This document shows positions 45,000 through 58,491 of a stretch of DNA of 64,000 nucleotides, one piece after another. The notes beneath the pieces are model-generated. The model did not search any database, had not been told where the DNA came from, and was given only the letters and a program-made list of their open reading frames with translations. The position numbers and the translations under genes were made by a program. How positions within the stretch are numbered: position 1 is the first letter of the stretch; the number at the start of each line of letters is the position of its first letter. This stretch comes from UBA10649 sp965227045. Lineage in GTDB: Bacteria > Actinomycetota > Actinomycetes > S36-B12. Where the stretch lies: NCBI GenBank assembly GCA_965227045.1, contig OZ245718.1, positions 744,001 to 808,000 of the forward strand, in the 5' to 3' direction.

Positions 45000-46288
45000 C
45001 GGGTGACCATACCGTTGAGCACCGTGACGACTCCGGCCCGAAGGACGTGCTCGACGCGGGCCGGCAGCTCGCGGCCGGCGTACGGACTGTTGCGGCTCTT
45101 GGATGCGAACAGGAGCGGATCGACCACCCAGGTTGCCTCGGCGTCGACGAGTGCGATGTTCGCCGGGGACCCGACCGCGATGTCGTGTCCGTGGCGGTCA
45201 GCGCGCCCGATCCGGGCGGGAGCCACGCTCATGCGGTCGGCGACCCCGCGCCAGTCCAGGCGTCCGGTTCGATGCATCGTCTCCACCACCACGCTCAGTG
45301 CGGTCTGCAGTCCGAGCATGCCGAACGAGGCGGCACCCCATTCGCAGTCCTTGTCCTCATGCGGGTGCGGAGCGTGGTCCGTCGCGACGATGTCGATCGT
45401 CCCGTCGGCAAGGCCCTCCCAGAGCGCCGCGACGTCGTCGGCCGTGCGCAGCGGCGGGTTGACCTTGTAGACCGGGTCGTAGCTGCGGACGAGTTCCTCG
45501 GTCAGCAACAGGTGGTGCGGAGTGACCTCAGCCGTGACGTTGATACCCCGCGCCTTCGCCCAGCGGATGATGTCGACCGACCCGGCCGTCGACACGTGGC
45601 ATACGTGCAGACGCGATCCGACGTGGTGCGCCAGAAGCACATCGCGCGCGATGATCGACTCCTCGGCGACCGCGGGCCAGCCGGTGAGACCGAGCACGCC
45701 GGATAGAACGCCCTCGTTCATCTGCGCGTTCTCGGTGAGTCGCGGCTCCTGCGCATGCTGCGCGATGACTCCGTCGAACGCCTTCACGTACTCCAGCGCG
45801 CGACGCATCAGGACGGCGTCGGACACGCACTTGCCATCGTCACTGAATACGCGAACCTGAGCAGCGGACCCGGCCATGGCTCCGAGCTCGGCAAGGTTCT
45901 CCCCGCCAAGGCCGACCGTCACCGCCCCGACCGGGTAGACGTCGACCAGTCCGGCCTCCTGACCCAAGCGCCACACCTGCTCGACGACTCCGGCCGTATC
46001 AGCGACGGGCAGCGTGTTCGCCATCGCGAACACGGCTGTGTAGCCGCCGAGTGCGGCAGCGCATGACCCGGTCTCGACCGTCTCGGCGTCCTCCCGACCA
46101 GGCTCGCGCAGATGGGTGTGGAGATCGACGAGTCCTGGCAGTGCGATCAGCCCGGTCGCGTCGATGACCTCGTCGCCCGAGCCGCCTCCCGCCGCTGCCA
46201 GCTCGGCAATGACGCCATCGCGCACGACAATGTCCACCGCCTGCTCGCCGTAGGGCGCCACGCCCCGCAGGACGATCGTCTCGCTCAT
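44996..46288 (-). CDS. pyrC: Dihydroorotase, type I
   Basis: Zinc amidohydrolase cyclising carbamoyl aspartate. 430 residues. LPGLVDLHTHLREPGRED has the first metal His pair; HVSTAGSVDIIRWAK and TDHAPHPHEDK hold later ligands. It overlaps pyrB by four bases. Confidence 0.97.
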   Translation of the reverse strand: MSETIVLRGVAPYGEQAVDIVVRDGVIAELAAAGGGSGDEVIDATGLIALPGLVDLHTHLREPGREDAETVETGSCAAALGGYTAVFAMANTLPVADTAGVVEQVWRLGQEAGLVDVYPVGAVTVGLGGENLAELGAMAGSAAQVRVFSDDGKCVSDAVLMRRALEYVKAFDGVIAQHAQEPRLTENAQMNEGVLSGVLGLTGWPAVAEESIIARDVLLAHHVGSRLHVCHVSTAGSVDIIRWAKARGINVTAEVTPHHLLLTEELVRSYDPVYKVNPPLRTADDVAALWEGLADGTIDIVATDHAPHPHEDKDCEWGAASFGMLGLQTALSVVVETMHRTGRLDWRGVADRMSVAPARIGRADRHGHDIAVGSPANIALVDAEATWVVDPLLFASKSRNSPYAGRELPARVEHVLRAGVVTVLNGMVTR

Positions 46289-47235
46289 GCTGCTCCATCC
46301 GTGAGTTCGCCTGATCCGCCGAGGAGCAGGTACAGCACCGCCATCCGCACGCTCACCCCGTTCGCCACCTGCTCGACCATGACCGACCGCTCGCTGTCGG
46401 CGACCTCCGCGCTGATCTCCATGCCGCGATTCATCGGGCCCGGGTGCAGAACGATCGCGTGGTCGGGAAGCTTGACCATCCGCTCGCGATCAAGGCCGTA
46501 TGCGCGGCTGTACTCGCGCGCGGAGGGGAAGTACGCCGCGTGCATCCGCTCGCCTTGCACGCGCAGCATCATGATCGCGTCGCTCGTGGGCAGCACCGAG
46601 TCGATATCGAACGAGACGCTGCACGGCCACTCATCGATGCCAGTGGGGAGCAGAGTCGGCGGCGCCACGAGCGTCACCTCCGCACCGAGAGTGCTCAGCA
46701 GCAGAACGTTCGACCGCGCGACGCGACTGTGCAGCACGTCGCCGACGATCGTCACGCGCATGCCCTCGAGATTGCCGCGGCCACCGCGCAGGTGTCGGCG
46801 GAGCGTGTACGCGTCGAGCAGCGCCTGGGTCGGATGCTCGTGCGTGCCGTCTCCCGCGTTGATGACGGTGCCACCGATCCATCCCGCATTGGCGAGGCGG
46901 TGAGGTGCACCAGAGGACCCGTGCCTGATCACGACCGCGTCGGCACCCATCGCCTCGAGGGTCAGCGCCGTGTCCTTGAGGCTCTCGCCCTTCGACACAC
47001 TCGAGCCCTTGGCGGCGAAGTTGATCACGTCGGCGGACAGGCGCTTGGCGGCCATCTCGAAGGAGATGCGCGTGCGGGTGGAGTCCTCGTAGAAGAGGTT
47101 GACGACCGTGCGCCCGCGCAGCGTCGGGAGTTTCTTCACCGACCGGTCGGTGACCGTCGCGAGCTCGGCGGCGGTGTCGAGGATCAGGCACGCCGTGGCC
47201 TCGTCGAGGTCGGCTGTGGAAAGAAGGTGCCTCAT
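46285..47235 (-). CDS. pyrB: Aspartate carbamoyltransferase catalytic subunit
   Basis: Joins carbamoyl phosphate and aspartate. 316 residues. FYEDSTRTRISFEMAAK binds carbamoyl phosphate; HPGPMNRGMEI is the aspartate loop. It is an aspartate-, not ornithine-, transferase by these motifs, so it does not supply the missing argF. No pyrI is present. Confidence 0.98.
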   Translation of the reverse strand: MRHLLSTADLDEATACLILDTAAELATVTDRSVKKLPTLRGRTVVNLFYEDSTRTRISFEMAAKRLSADVINFAAKGSSVSKGESLKDTALTLEAMGADAVVIRHGSSGAPHRLANAGWIGGTVINAGDGTHEHPTQALLDAYTLRRHLRGGRGNLEGMRVTIVGDVLHSRVARSNVLLLSTLGAEVTLVAPPTLLPTGIDEWPCSVSFDIDSVLPTSDAIMMLRVQGERMHAAYFPSAREYSRAYGLDRERMVKLPDHAIVLHPGPMNRGMEISAEVADSERSVMVEQVANGVSVRMAVLYLLLGGSGELTDGAA

Positions 47236-47780
47236 GCGGACTCCCCCGTCCGCCCGTTGGTCAGCGTGACCTCGTCGACTCCATCGACCTCGAGCAGTGA
47301 CACCCGGACCTGCTCCTCGAGCGAGGTCGGCAGGTTCTTGCCGACGAAGTCGGGCCTGATCGGCAGCTGCCGGTGACCGCGATCGACGAGAACTGCCAGT
47401 TGCACGGCGCGCGGCCGACCGATGTCGCTGATCGCGTCGAGGGCGGCTCTAATGCTGCGACCGGAGAACAGGACGTCGTCGACGAGCACGACGATGCGAT
47501 CGTCGACACCGCTGTCGGGGATCGAGGTCGCCTCGAGGGCCCGCGCGGGCCGTAGTCGAAGGTCGTCGCGATACAACGTGATGTCCAGGGAGCCGACCTC
47601 CGGAGTAACCGACTCGATGCGCTCGATCGCCGCAGCGATACGCATGGCGAGCGGGTAGCCGCGTGTAGGAATCCCCAGCAGTACCAGGTCTTCTGCACCC
47701 TTATTGCGTTCGACGATCTCGTGGGCAATGCGCGTAACAGCGCGCCCTATATCCGAGCCATCCAGGATGACGTTCGTCAA
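47232..47780 (-). CDS. pyrR: PyrR: pyr operon regulator / uracil phosphoribosyltransferase
   Basis: 182 residues. PRPP loop VVLVDDVLFSGRSIRAALDA; PRTase fold throughout. Binds pyr mRNA when UMP or UTP is high. TTG start at 47780 with AAGGAGG five bases upstream. A hairpin matching the PyrR binding loop lies one base from that Shine-Dalgarno, so translational self-repression as shown in Mycobacterium smegmatis is likely. Confidence 0.97.
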   Translation of the reverse strand: MTNVILDGSDIGRAVTRIAHEIVERNKGAEDLVLLGIPTRGYPLAMRIAAAIERIESVTPEVGSLDITLYRDDLRLRPARALEATSIPDSGVDDRIVVLVDDVLFSGRSIRAALDAISDIGRPRAVQLAVLVDRGHRQLPIRPDFVGKNLPTSLEEQVRVSLLEVDGVDEVTLTNGRTGESA

Positions 47781-47785
47781 CCGGA

Positions 47786-47811
47786 CCTCCTTCCCCGCCT
47801 CTCTGGACGGG
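47786..47811 (-). promoter_or_regulatory. PyrR-binding hairpin plus Shine-Dalgarno of pyrR
   Basis: On the minus strand CCCG-TCCAGAGAGG-CGGG (47794-47811) forms a four-pair stem closing a ten-base loop. TCCAGAGAGG matches the PyrR binding-loop consensus known from Bacillus (UCCNGNGAGG). The ribosome site AAGGAGG (47786-47792) follows after one base. PyrR bound here would cover the ribosome site. No intrinsic terminator lies in the short leader, so translation control fits better than attenuation. Confidence 0.82.
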
Positions 47812-47856
47812 TCTTAAAGGATGTCTATTGCTGTGAACCCTATCTAAGATCCGGCT

Positions 47857-48192
47857 ATGGCGTACGACGAGGTCATCGCGAACCGAATCCGCGAGCTGCT
47901 CGCCGACGATCCGACCGTGACCGAGAAGAAGATGTTCGGCGGGCTGGCGTTCCTCGTCAGCGGCCGGATGGCCGTCGCGGCAAGCAGCGCCAAGGGCGCA
48001 CTCGTGCGCGTCGACCCGGCGCGCCTCGACGCCTTCGTCGCGACGACAGCTGCGACTGCCATGGTCATGCAGGGTCGCCCGATGGCCGGATGGCTGGCGG
48101 TGCCCGCATCAGAGCTCGTCACGAAACGGGATGTCGCCCGCTGGGTCAAGATCGGCGTCACCTACGCCAGATCACTCCCCCCGAAGCCCTGA
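47857..48192 (+). CDS. TfoX N-terminal domain-like protein
   Basis: 111 residues, a TfoX_N-family small protein: MAYDEVIANRIRELLADD, EKKMFGGLAFLVSGRMAVA and MQGRPMAGWLAV are typical. Family function outside competence regulation is unknown. Plus-strand gene, divergent from pyrR. Its stop lies 13 bp from the left arm of repeat copy B. Confidence 0.87.
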   Translation: MAYDEVIANRIRELLADDPTVTEKKMFGGLAFLVSGRMAVAASSAKGALVRVDPARLDAFVATTAATAMVMQGRPMAGWLAVPASELVTKRDVARWVKIGVTYARSLPPKP

Positions 48193-48205
48193 CCACACCC
48201 CCGCC

Positions 48206-48295
48206 CGAATTGAACCGCCTTCCGGGCCAAATCCGCAGAATTCACGTCCAGAACGCGCGCAAACCCGGATTTGACCCGGGAGGCGGTTCAATTCG
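48206..48295. repeat. Intergenic inverted-repeat element, copy B
   Basis: A 90-bp palindrome between convergent stops. Left arm 48206-48235 and right arm 48266-48295 are 30 bp each with two mismatches; the right arm is identical to the right arm of copy A (9562-9591), and the left arm differs from copy A's at two bases. Shared flanks (CCCCCGCCC on the left, CCAGAAC in the spacer) show common origin; the remaining spacer differs. The right arm ends directly against the pyk stop codon. Likely a bidirectional transcription end or a dispersed repeat. Confidence 0.9.
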
Positions 48296-49729
48296 TCAGA
48301 CGCCGGAGCCGCGCTTGGCGCTGCCCATCTTGTGCACGCGCATGCCGTTGGTGGTGCCGGGGACGCCCGGCGGCACGCCGGCGACGATGACCACCCGGTC
48401 GCCTGCGGTCGCCCGGCCGATGTCGAGGAGCGCCTTGTCGACCTGGACCACCATGTCGTCGGTGTGCTCGACCTGGTGCACGAGGAAGGTCTCCACACCC
48501 CACACGAGCGAGAGCTGGCTACGCACGCGCGGGTTCGGGGTGAAGGCGAGGATCGGGGTGGCCGGGCGCCAGCGGGAGATCAGTCGAGCGGACGATCCGG
48601 TCTCGGTGAAGGCGATCAGGTGCGATGCGCCGGTTCCGTTCGCGACATCGACCGCGGCATGGGTGAGCGCGCGGGCGGTGGAGCCGGTCCACGGATCGCT
48701 CAGTCGCGGCAACTGGTGCAGTGCCTCGGCCTCGACATGCTCGATGATGCGCCCCATCGTGCTGACGACCAGGCTCGGGTGCTCGCCGACGCTCGTCTCC
48801 CCGGACAGCATCAAGGCGTCGGCGCCGTCGAGCACCGCGTTCGCGACGTCGCTTGCCTCGGCCCGCGTGGGGCGGTTGGCGGTGATCATGCTGTCGAGCA
48901 TCTGGGTGGCGACGATGACCGGCTTGCCGGCTTCGCGGCACAGGTGAACGGCCCGCTTCTGCACGAGCGGCACTGCCTCGAGCGGGAGCTCGACGCCGAG
49001 ATCGCCGCGGGCGACCATGACACCGTCGAAGGCCGCGATGATCTCCTCGAGATTCTCGACCGCCTGCGGCTTCTCAACCTTGGCGAGCACCGGAAGTCGC
49101 ACGCCCTCCTCGTCCATGATCGCGTGCACGTCGACGATGTCGGCGGCGCTGCGGACGAAGGACAAGGCGATGAGGTCGGCGCCGTTGCGCAGCGCCCAGC
49201 GCAGGTCGTCGCGGTCCTTGTCGGACATCGCGGGAACGCTCACGGCCACGCCCGGCAGGTTGAAGCCCTTGTTGTCCGAAACCCGTCCGCCCTCGACGAC
49301 AACGGTGTGAACGCGGGGTCCGTCGACCTTGACCACGCGAAGCTCGATGCGACCGTCGTCGACGAGCACCCGGTCGCCGGGAGTCACGTCGTTCGGCAGG
49401 CCCGAGTGAGTCGTGCCGACCATCTTGACGTCACCGGGCACGTCCTCGGTGGTGACGATGAACTCCTCGCCGTTGACCAGGAGTACCGGACCGCCGGCGA
49501 ATCGACCGAGTCGGATCTTGGGGCCCTGCAGGTCGACGAGAATGCCCACGCCACGGCCGAGTTCGTCGGCGGCGGTGCGGACATTGCGATAGACCCCCAG
49601 GTGGTCCGCATGATCGCCATGCGACAGATTCAGCCGCGCGACGTCCATTCCGGCGGCAACCAGGCCCCTGATCGCCTCCAGCGAACTGGTGGCGGGTCCG
49701 AGAGTGGCAACGATCTTGGCGCGGCGCAT
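48296..49729 (-). CDS. pyk: Pyruvate kinase
   Basis: PEP plus ADP to pyruvate plus ATP. 477 residues. KIVATLGPATSS, LNLSHGDH, LPVLAKVEKPQAVEN (catalytic Lys), MVARGDLGVELPLE and the C-terminal allosteric domain (about 345-477) are intact. ATG at 49729; no Shine-Dalgarno, and TAGTAT seven bases upstream suggests a leaderless mRNA. Confidence 0.98.
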   Translation of the reverse strand: MRRAKIVATLGPATSSLEAIRGLVAAGMDVARLNLSHGDHADHLGVYRNVRTAADELGRGVGILVDLQGPKIRLGRFAGGPVLLVNGEEFIVTTEDVPGDVKMVGTTHSGLPNDVTPGDRVLVDDGRIELRVVKVDGPRVHTVVVEGGRVSDNKGFNLPGVAVSVPAMSDKDRDDLRWALRNGADLIALSFVRSAADIVDVHAIMDEEGVRLPVLAKVEKPQAVENLEEIIAAFDGVMVARGDLGVELPLEAVPLVQKRAVHLCREAGKPVIVATQMLDSMITANRPTRAEASDVANAVLDGADALMLSGETSVGEHPSLVVSTMGRIIEHVEAEALHQLPRLSDPWTGSTARALTHAAVDVANGTGASHLIAFTETGSSARLISRWRPATPILAFTPNPRVRSQLSLVWGVETFLVHQVEHTDDMVVQVDKALLDIGRATAGDRVVIVAGVPPGVPGTTNGMRVHKMGSAKRGSGV

Positions 49730-49736
49730 GAGGGAA

Positions 49737-49775
49737 ATACTACCCGTAAGCGGTTGCAGGAGTGACCACGGTCAC
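49737..49775 (-). promoter_or_regulatory. pyk promoter with palindrome
   Basis: TAGTAT (49737-49742) lies seven bases before the pyk ATG, which puts the start of transcription at the ATG. GTGACC-AC-GGTCAC at 49762-49775 is a 14-bp palindrome with perfect six-base arms about where the -35 should be, overlapping the gltD stop. It may be an operator. Confidence 0.5.
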
Positions 49776-51225
49776 ACCAGCAGTTGTCGAGCCGTCGCCG
49801 GGATGGGCGCTGGCAGGTTGGTGCTGCCCATGAGGTACTCGTCGACCGCTGCAGCGGCCGCGCGTCCCTCGGCGATCGCCCACACGATCAGCGACTGGCC
49901 GCGCCCGGCATCGCCCGCCACGAAGACGCCGTCGGCCTCCGAGCGGTACCCGGCGTCCCGGACGATCGCGCCGCGGGCATCGAGCGTGAGCCCGAGCTGG
50001 TCGACCATTCCGCCACGCTCGGGGCCGGTGAAGCCCATCGCGAGGAAGACGTAGTCGGCGGGAATCTGGGTGGAGGAGCCCTCGCGTGGGCGGAAACCGC
50101 CCTCGTGCGGCTCGACCTCGACGAGCTGGAGCGCCTTGACGCGCCCGTTGCCATCGTCGACGAAGTGCTCGGTCGAGACGGCGAACATCCGCTCGCCGCC
50201 CTCCTCGTGGGCGCTCGAGACGCGGTAGGTCATCGGGTAGGTCGGCCATGGCTGCGAGTCCGGCCGGGTGTCCGGCGGCGTCGGCAGGATCTCCAGCTGC
50301 GTGACCGAGGCCGCGCCCTGGCGGTGAGCCGTGCCGAGGCAGTCGGCTCCGGTATCGCCACCGCCGATGATCACCACGTGGGCGCCCTTGACGTCGATCG
50401 GTGATGACTCCATGTCGCCCTGCTGCACGCGGTTGGCCAGCGGCAGGTACTCCATCGCCTGGTAGACGCCGGCGAGGTCGCGGCCGGGAACCGGGAGGTC
50501 GCGCCACACGGTTGCGCCGATGGCGACAACGACCGCGTCGTAGCGACGACGCAGGTCAGCGCCCGTCTCGTCGATGCCGACCTCGATGCCGGTGCGGAAC
50601 TTCACGCCCTCGCCCTCCATCTGGGACAGGCGCCGATCCAAGTGCCGCTTCTCCATCTTGAACTCGGGGATCCCGTAGCGCAGGAGTCCGCCGATGCGAT
50701 CGGCCCGCTCGAACACGGCGACCGTGTGGCCGGCGCGCGCAAGCTGCTGCGCGGCCGCGAGTCCGGCCGGCCCGGACCCGATGACGGCAACCGTCTTGCC
50801 GGTCAGCCGTGCCGGCTGCTGCGGGGTCACCCAGCCCTCGTCCCACGCCCGATCGATGATCGAGACCTCGACCTGCTTGATGGTGACCGGATCGGCGTTG
50901 ATGCCGAGAACGCACGCGGTCTCGCAGGGCGCGGGGCACAGCCGCCCGGTGAACTCGGGGAAGTTGTTTGTCGCGTGCAGGCGCTCGCTCGCGTCGCGCC
51001 AGTCGTTGCGCCACACCAGGTCGTTCCACTCAGGGATCAGGTTCCCTAGCGGACAGCCGTTATGGCAGAACGGGATGCCGCAGTCCATGCAGCGACCGGC
51101 CTGCTTCTCCAGGTTCTCCGCGCCGAACTCCTGGTACACCTCTTTCCAGTCCCGGATTCGCACGTCGACCGGCCTGCGCGTGGGCAGCTCGCGGCCCGTC
51201 GTCAAGAAGCCCTTCGGATCAGCCA

Positions 51226-51226
<1 letters not shown>
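49772..51226 (-). CDS. gltD: Glutamate synthase (NADPH) small subunit
   Basis: 484 residues; FAD/NADPH subunit feeding electrons to GltB. N-terminal 4Fe-4S domain with Cys in RCMDCGIPFCHNGCPLGN and CPAPCETACVLG. FAD site VAVIGSGPAGLAAAQQLA and NADPH site VVIIGGGDTGADCLG. ATG shares a base with the gltB stop (TGATG). Confidence 0.98.
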
Positions 51227-55776
<4,550 letters not shown>

Positions 55777-55822
55777 CCGTGACGAGGCGCGCGCGAACTC
55801 GCGCGATTCGACTAGCGGATTC

Positions 55823-55837
55823 GGCCGGAGACCGGCC
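55823..55837. terminator. Hairpin between gltB start and lgt stop
   Basis: GGCCGG-AGA-CCGGCC, a perfect six-pair stem with a three-base loop, 32 bases after the lgt stop in transcription direction and 46 before gltB. It could end the lgt transcript or belong to the gltB leader. No U-run. Confidence 0.45.
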
Positions 55838-55869
55838 TGCGGGACGACGTTGGCCCGTTGCGCGGAACT

Positions 55870-56751
55870 CTACCCGACGGCTGGTTCGGATACCTCTTCT
55901 GGGACCTCGGGTGGCTCGCGGGTGAGGATCTCCTCGCGACCTGGCCGTTTGCGCAGCGAGACGACGAGATAGACGAGCGCACCGAGCCCGACGATCCCCG
56001 CGGTCCATACGTTGATGCGCACGCCGAAGATCGTGTTGGCCGTGTCGACACGCAGCAACTCGACCCACAGTCGACCGGTGCAGTAGAGCAGCACGTACAG
56101 CGCGAACACCCGGCCGTGCCCCATGCGGAACCGGCGGTCGGCCCACACGAGGACGAGCGCGACCCCGACGAGCCACAGGGACTCATAGAGGAAGGTCGGG
56201 TGGAAGGTGCTGAACTCCTCGTACCCCGCCGGGCGGTGCGCCGGTGAGATCTCCAACGCCCACGGCAGGTCCGATGGGGCGCCGAACAGCTCCTGGTTGA
56301 AGTAGTTGCCCCAGCGACCGATCGCCTGAGCGACGACGATGCCGGGCGCGATCGCGTCGGCGATCGGCGGCAGGAGCACGCCCGCGCGACGAGCGCCGAT
56401 CCACGCGCCTAGCGCGCCGAGCGCCACCGCGCCCCAGATGCCCAGGCCGCCATCCCAGATGCGCAGCGCGGCCCCGAAGCCAGCCCCGTTGGGCCCGAAG
56501 TACAGCTGGTTGTCGGTGATGACGTGGTACAGCCGGCCGCCGACGATGCCGAAAGGCACAGCCCAGATGGCGATATCGGTGATCGTTCCGGGCTGGCCGC
56601 CACGGGCCAGGTACCTCTTGTTGCCCCACCAGACGGCGACGACGATGCCGGCGACGATCAGCAGTGCGTAGGCCCGGATCGGGATCGGGCCGAGGTTCCA
56701 AACTCCCTGGTCAGGACTAGGGAGGAAGGCGGGCAGCGCCGTGAGGGTCAC
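55870..56751 (-). CDS. lgt: Prolipoprotein diacylglyceryl transferase
   Basis: Seven-helix membrane enzyme attaching diacylglycerol to lipoprotein Cys. 293 residues. Lgt signature GRWGNYFNQELFG at about 148-160; GGRLYHVITD has the catalytic His region. Charged cytoplasmic tail from about 268. It overlaps the DsbA-like stop by four bases. Confidence 0.98.
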   Translation of the reverse strand: MTLTALPAFLPSPDQGVWNLGPIPIRAYALLIVAGIVVAVWWGNKRYLARGGQPGTITDIAIWAVPFGIVGGRLYHVITDNQLYFGPNGAGFGAALRIWDGGLGIWGAVALGALGAWIGARRAGVLLPPIADAIAPGIVVAQAIGRWGNYFNQELFGAPSDLPWALEISPAHRPAGYEEFSTFHPTFLYESLWLVGVALVLVWADRRFRMGHGRVFALYVLLYCTGRLWVELLRVDTANTIFGVRINVWTAGIVGLGALVYLVVSLRKRPGREEILTREPPEVPEEVSEPAVG

Positions 56752-57605
56752 GAAGCCGAGGGTGAGGGCGCGGTAGACGCCGCGGGCGATGCGGCCAGGG
56801 CGGCCGTCGTGTCAGCGACGAGCTTGTCGAGTGCGTCCTTGTCCGCGAGCGTCTCGGTGGGGACATCCACGCCGTTCAAGGTGGCAGACGGGGTCCCGCC
56901 GACACCCGAGGCGTAGAACACGGCGGCGCTGTTGGCCGCCCACGACAGGTAGGTGCGGTCGTTGAAGCACTTGGTGAAGGTGTCGAGCGCCGCGCCCTCG
57001 ATACCCGCCTCGCTCGCGAAGCCGATGAGGGTGTCGTCGGTGTAGCCGGTGCCCTCAACCTCGGGCTGGTTGGCGAAGATCACGTTGTGGTACTCCTTGG
57101 CCTTGCCCGCATCGATCGCGCAGCCCCAGGCCGCGACAGCGCGCTCGGAGGAGTCATTGCCGAGGTTCGCGTCCAAGAAAGTGGTCGGGCGCCAGATCAG
57201 CTGGACCTTGCCCTCCTCGGCGAGCTGAGTGATACCCGCGCCGTTCGCCTTCTCGACCGCGTCGCACGCTGGGCACTGGAAGTCCTCCCAGATCGCCAGG
57301 ATCGGCACGTCGGTCGTTCCGGTGCCGTAGGGGACGCCATACCCATTCGGATCATCGCCGGTGAGGACCGTCTCGGGGAGCGGGGCATTGGGATCGGCCA
57401 CTGCGCTGGACGTCGAGCCCGTGGACGCGTCGCTCGATGCCTGATTCTTGACTACGACGGCGACGCCGATGATGCCCACGACGACAACGAGGACGGTGAC
57501 GGCTCCGACTATGCGCACGATGCGCTCGCGGCGCTTCTCGCCAGCGTTGGCCGCCTCGCGGGCTGCCGCAGCGCGATCACGTCGATTCTTGCCGGACTCA
57601 CTCAT
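56748..57605 (-). CDS. DsbA-like membrane-anchored thioredoxin-fold protein
   Basis: 285 residues. Basic cytoplasmic start, one membrane helix at about 32-52, then an extracellular thioredoxin domain with the active site CPAC at 111-114 in ILAIWEDFQCPACDAVE and a cis-Pro context VGGTPSATLNG. Two further Cys (in WGCAIDAG and FTKCFND) could form a structural disulfide. Probably an extracytoplasmic disulfide oxidase or reductase. ATG has GGAG seven bases upstream. Confidence 0.92.
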   Translation of the reverse strand: MSESGKNRRDRAAAAREAANAGEKRRERIVRIVGAVTVLVVVVGIIGVAVVVKNQASSDASTGSTSSAVADPNAPLPETVLTGDDPNGYGVPYGTGTTDVPILAIWEDFQCPACDAVEKANGAGITQLAEEGKVQLIWRPTTFLDANLGNDSSERAVAAWGCAIDAGKAKEYHNVIFANQPEVEGTGYTDDTLIGFASEAGIEGAALDTFTKCFNDRTYLSWAANSAAVFYASGVGGTPSATLNGVDVPTETLADKDALDKLVADTTAALAASPAASTAPSPSAS

Positions 57606-57666
57606 GCGTTGTCTCCAAGGCCTATGCGGTGGCTATCGGGAATATCGTCGTACACACGTTACGTGG

Positions 57667-58491
57667 TCATGTTGACGGGCTGGCGGCTGGCCGGGTTCCC
57701 CGAACACCTGCTGAGAGTTCCTGCGCCAGATCGCGCGTGCGCGCGATCGCATCGGCATGACCCGATGCCTGCAACGTGCAGCGCACCAGCGCCGCACCCA
57801 CGATGACCCCATCGGCATAGCCCGCGATCTCCCGCGCCTGCTCCGCGGTCGATACGCCCAGGCCGACGGCTACCGGCAAGTCGGTGATGGCACGTGATCT
57901 CGCAACGAGTTCCGGTGCCGCGGACGTGGTCTGGATCTTCGACCCGGTGACGCCCATGGTGGACGCTGCGTACAGGAAGCCCGATGTCTGCCTGACCACG
58001 GTGCGGATGCGGTCGTCGGTCGATGACGGGGCGACCAGGAAGATCCGGCTAAGGCCAGCGCGCTCCGTCGCGGCAATCCACGGTCCGGCCTCTTCTGGAG
58101 TCAGGTCCGGCGTGATGACGCCGTGGCCGCCGGCTTCCATCAGGCGATCGGCAAAGCGCTCCACGCCGTACCGCTCGATCGGGTTCCAGTACGACATGAC
58201 CACCGCGGTGGCGCCCGCCTTCGTCACCCGCGCGACCGTGTCGAGGACCGTGTCCGGCGTCGCGCCACCCGCGAGCGCGGTCTCGACTGCTGCCTGGATG
58301 TCCGGGCCGTCCATCAGCGGATCCGAGTACGGCAGCCCGACCTCGACGATGTCGACGCCGCCCTCGACCATGGTGTTGATGAGTTCCACGGCCCGGTCCG
58401 CGTCGGGGTAACCGGCGGGCAGATACCCGATCAGCGCAGCGCGACCCTCGGCCTTGGCGTCGCGAAACACCTCGGCCAGGCTTCTGCTCAC
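57667..58491 (-). CDS. trpA: Tryptophan synthase alpha chain
   Basis: Cleaves indole glycerol phosphate. 274 residues. VEVGLPYSDPLMDGPDIQAA includes the catalytic Asp; the Glu is in DIVEVG. GTG at 58491 overlaps the trpB stop (GTGA). The last 20 residues are extra. An 11-bp palindrome CACGTTACGTG (57655-57665) lies just past the stop. Confidence 0.97.
   Translation of the reverse strand: MSRSLAEVFRDAKAEGRAALIGYLPAGYPDADRAVELINTMVEGGVDIVEVGLPYSDPLMDGPDIQAAVETALAGGATPDTVLDTVARVTKAGATAVVMSYWNPIERYGVERFADRLMEAGGHGVITPDLTPEEAGPWIAATERAGLSRIFLVAPSSTDDRIRTVVRQTSGFLYAASTMGVTGSKIQTTSAAPELVARSRAITDLPVAVGLGVSTAEQAREIAGYADGVIVGAALVRCTLQASGHADAIARTRDLAQELSAGVRGTRPAASPST

Noticed and set aside
46285..47235. 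pyrB as the missing ornithine carbamoyltransferase
   Set aside because: Motifs and operon place are those of aspartate carbamoyltransferase.
48332..49765. Plus-strand frame the length of pyk
   Set aside because: Mirror of the pyruvate kinase gene, no recognisable motif.
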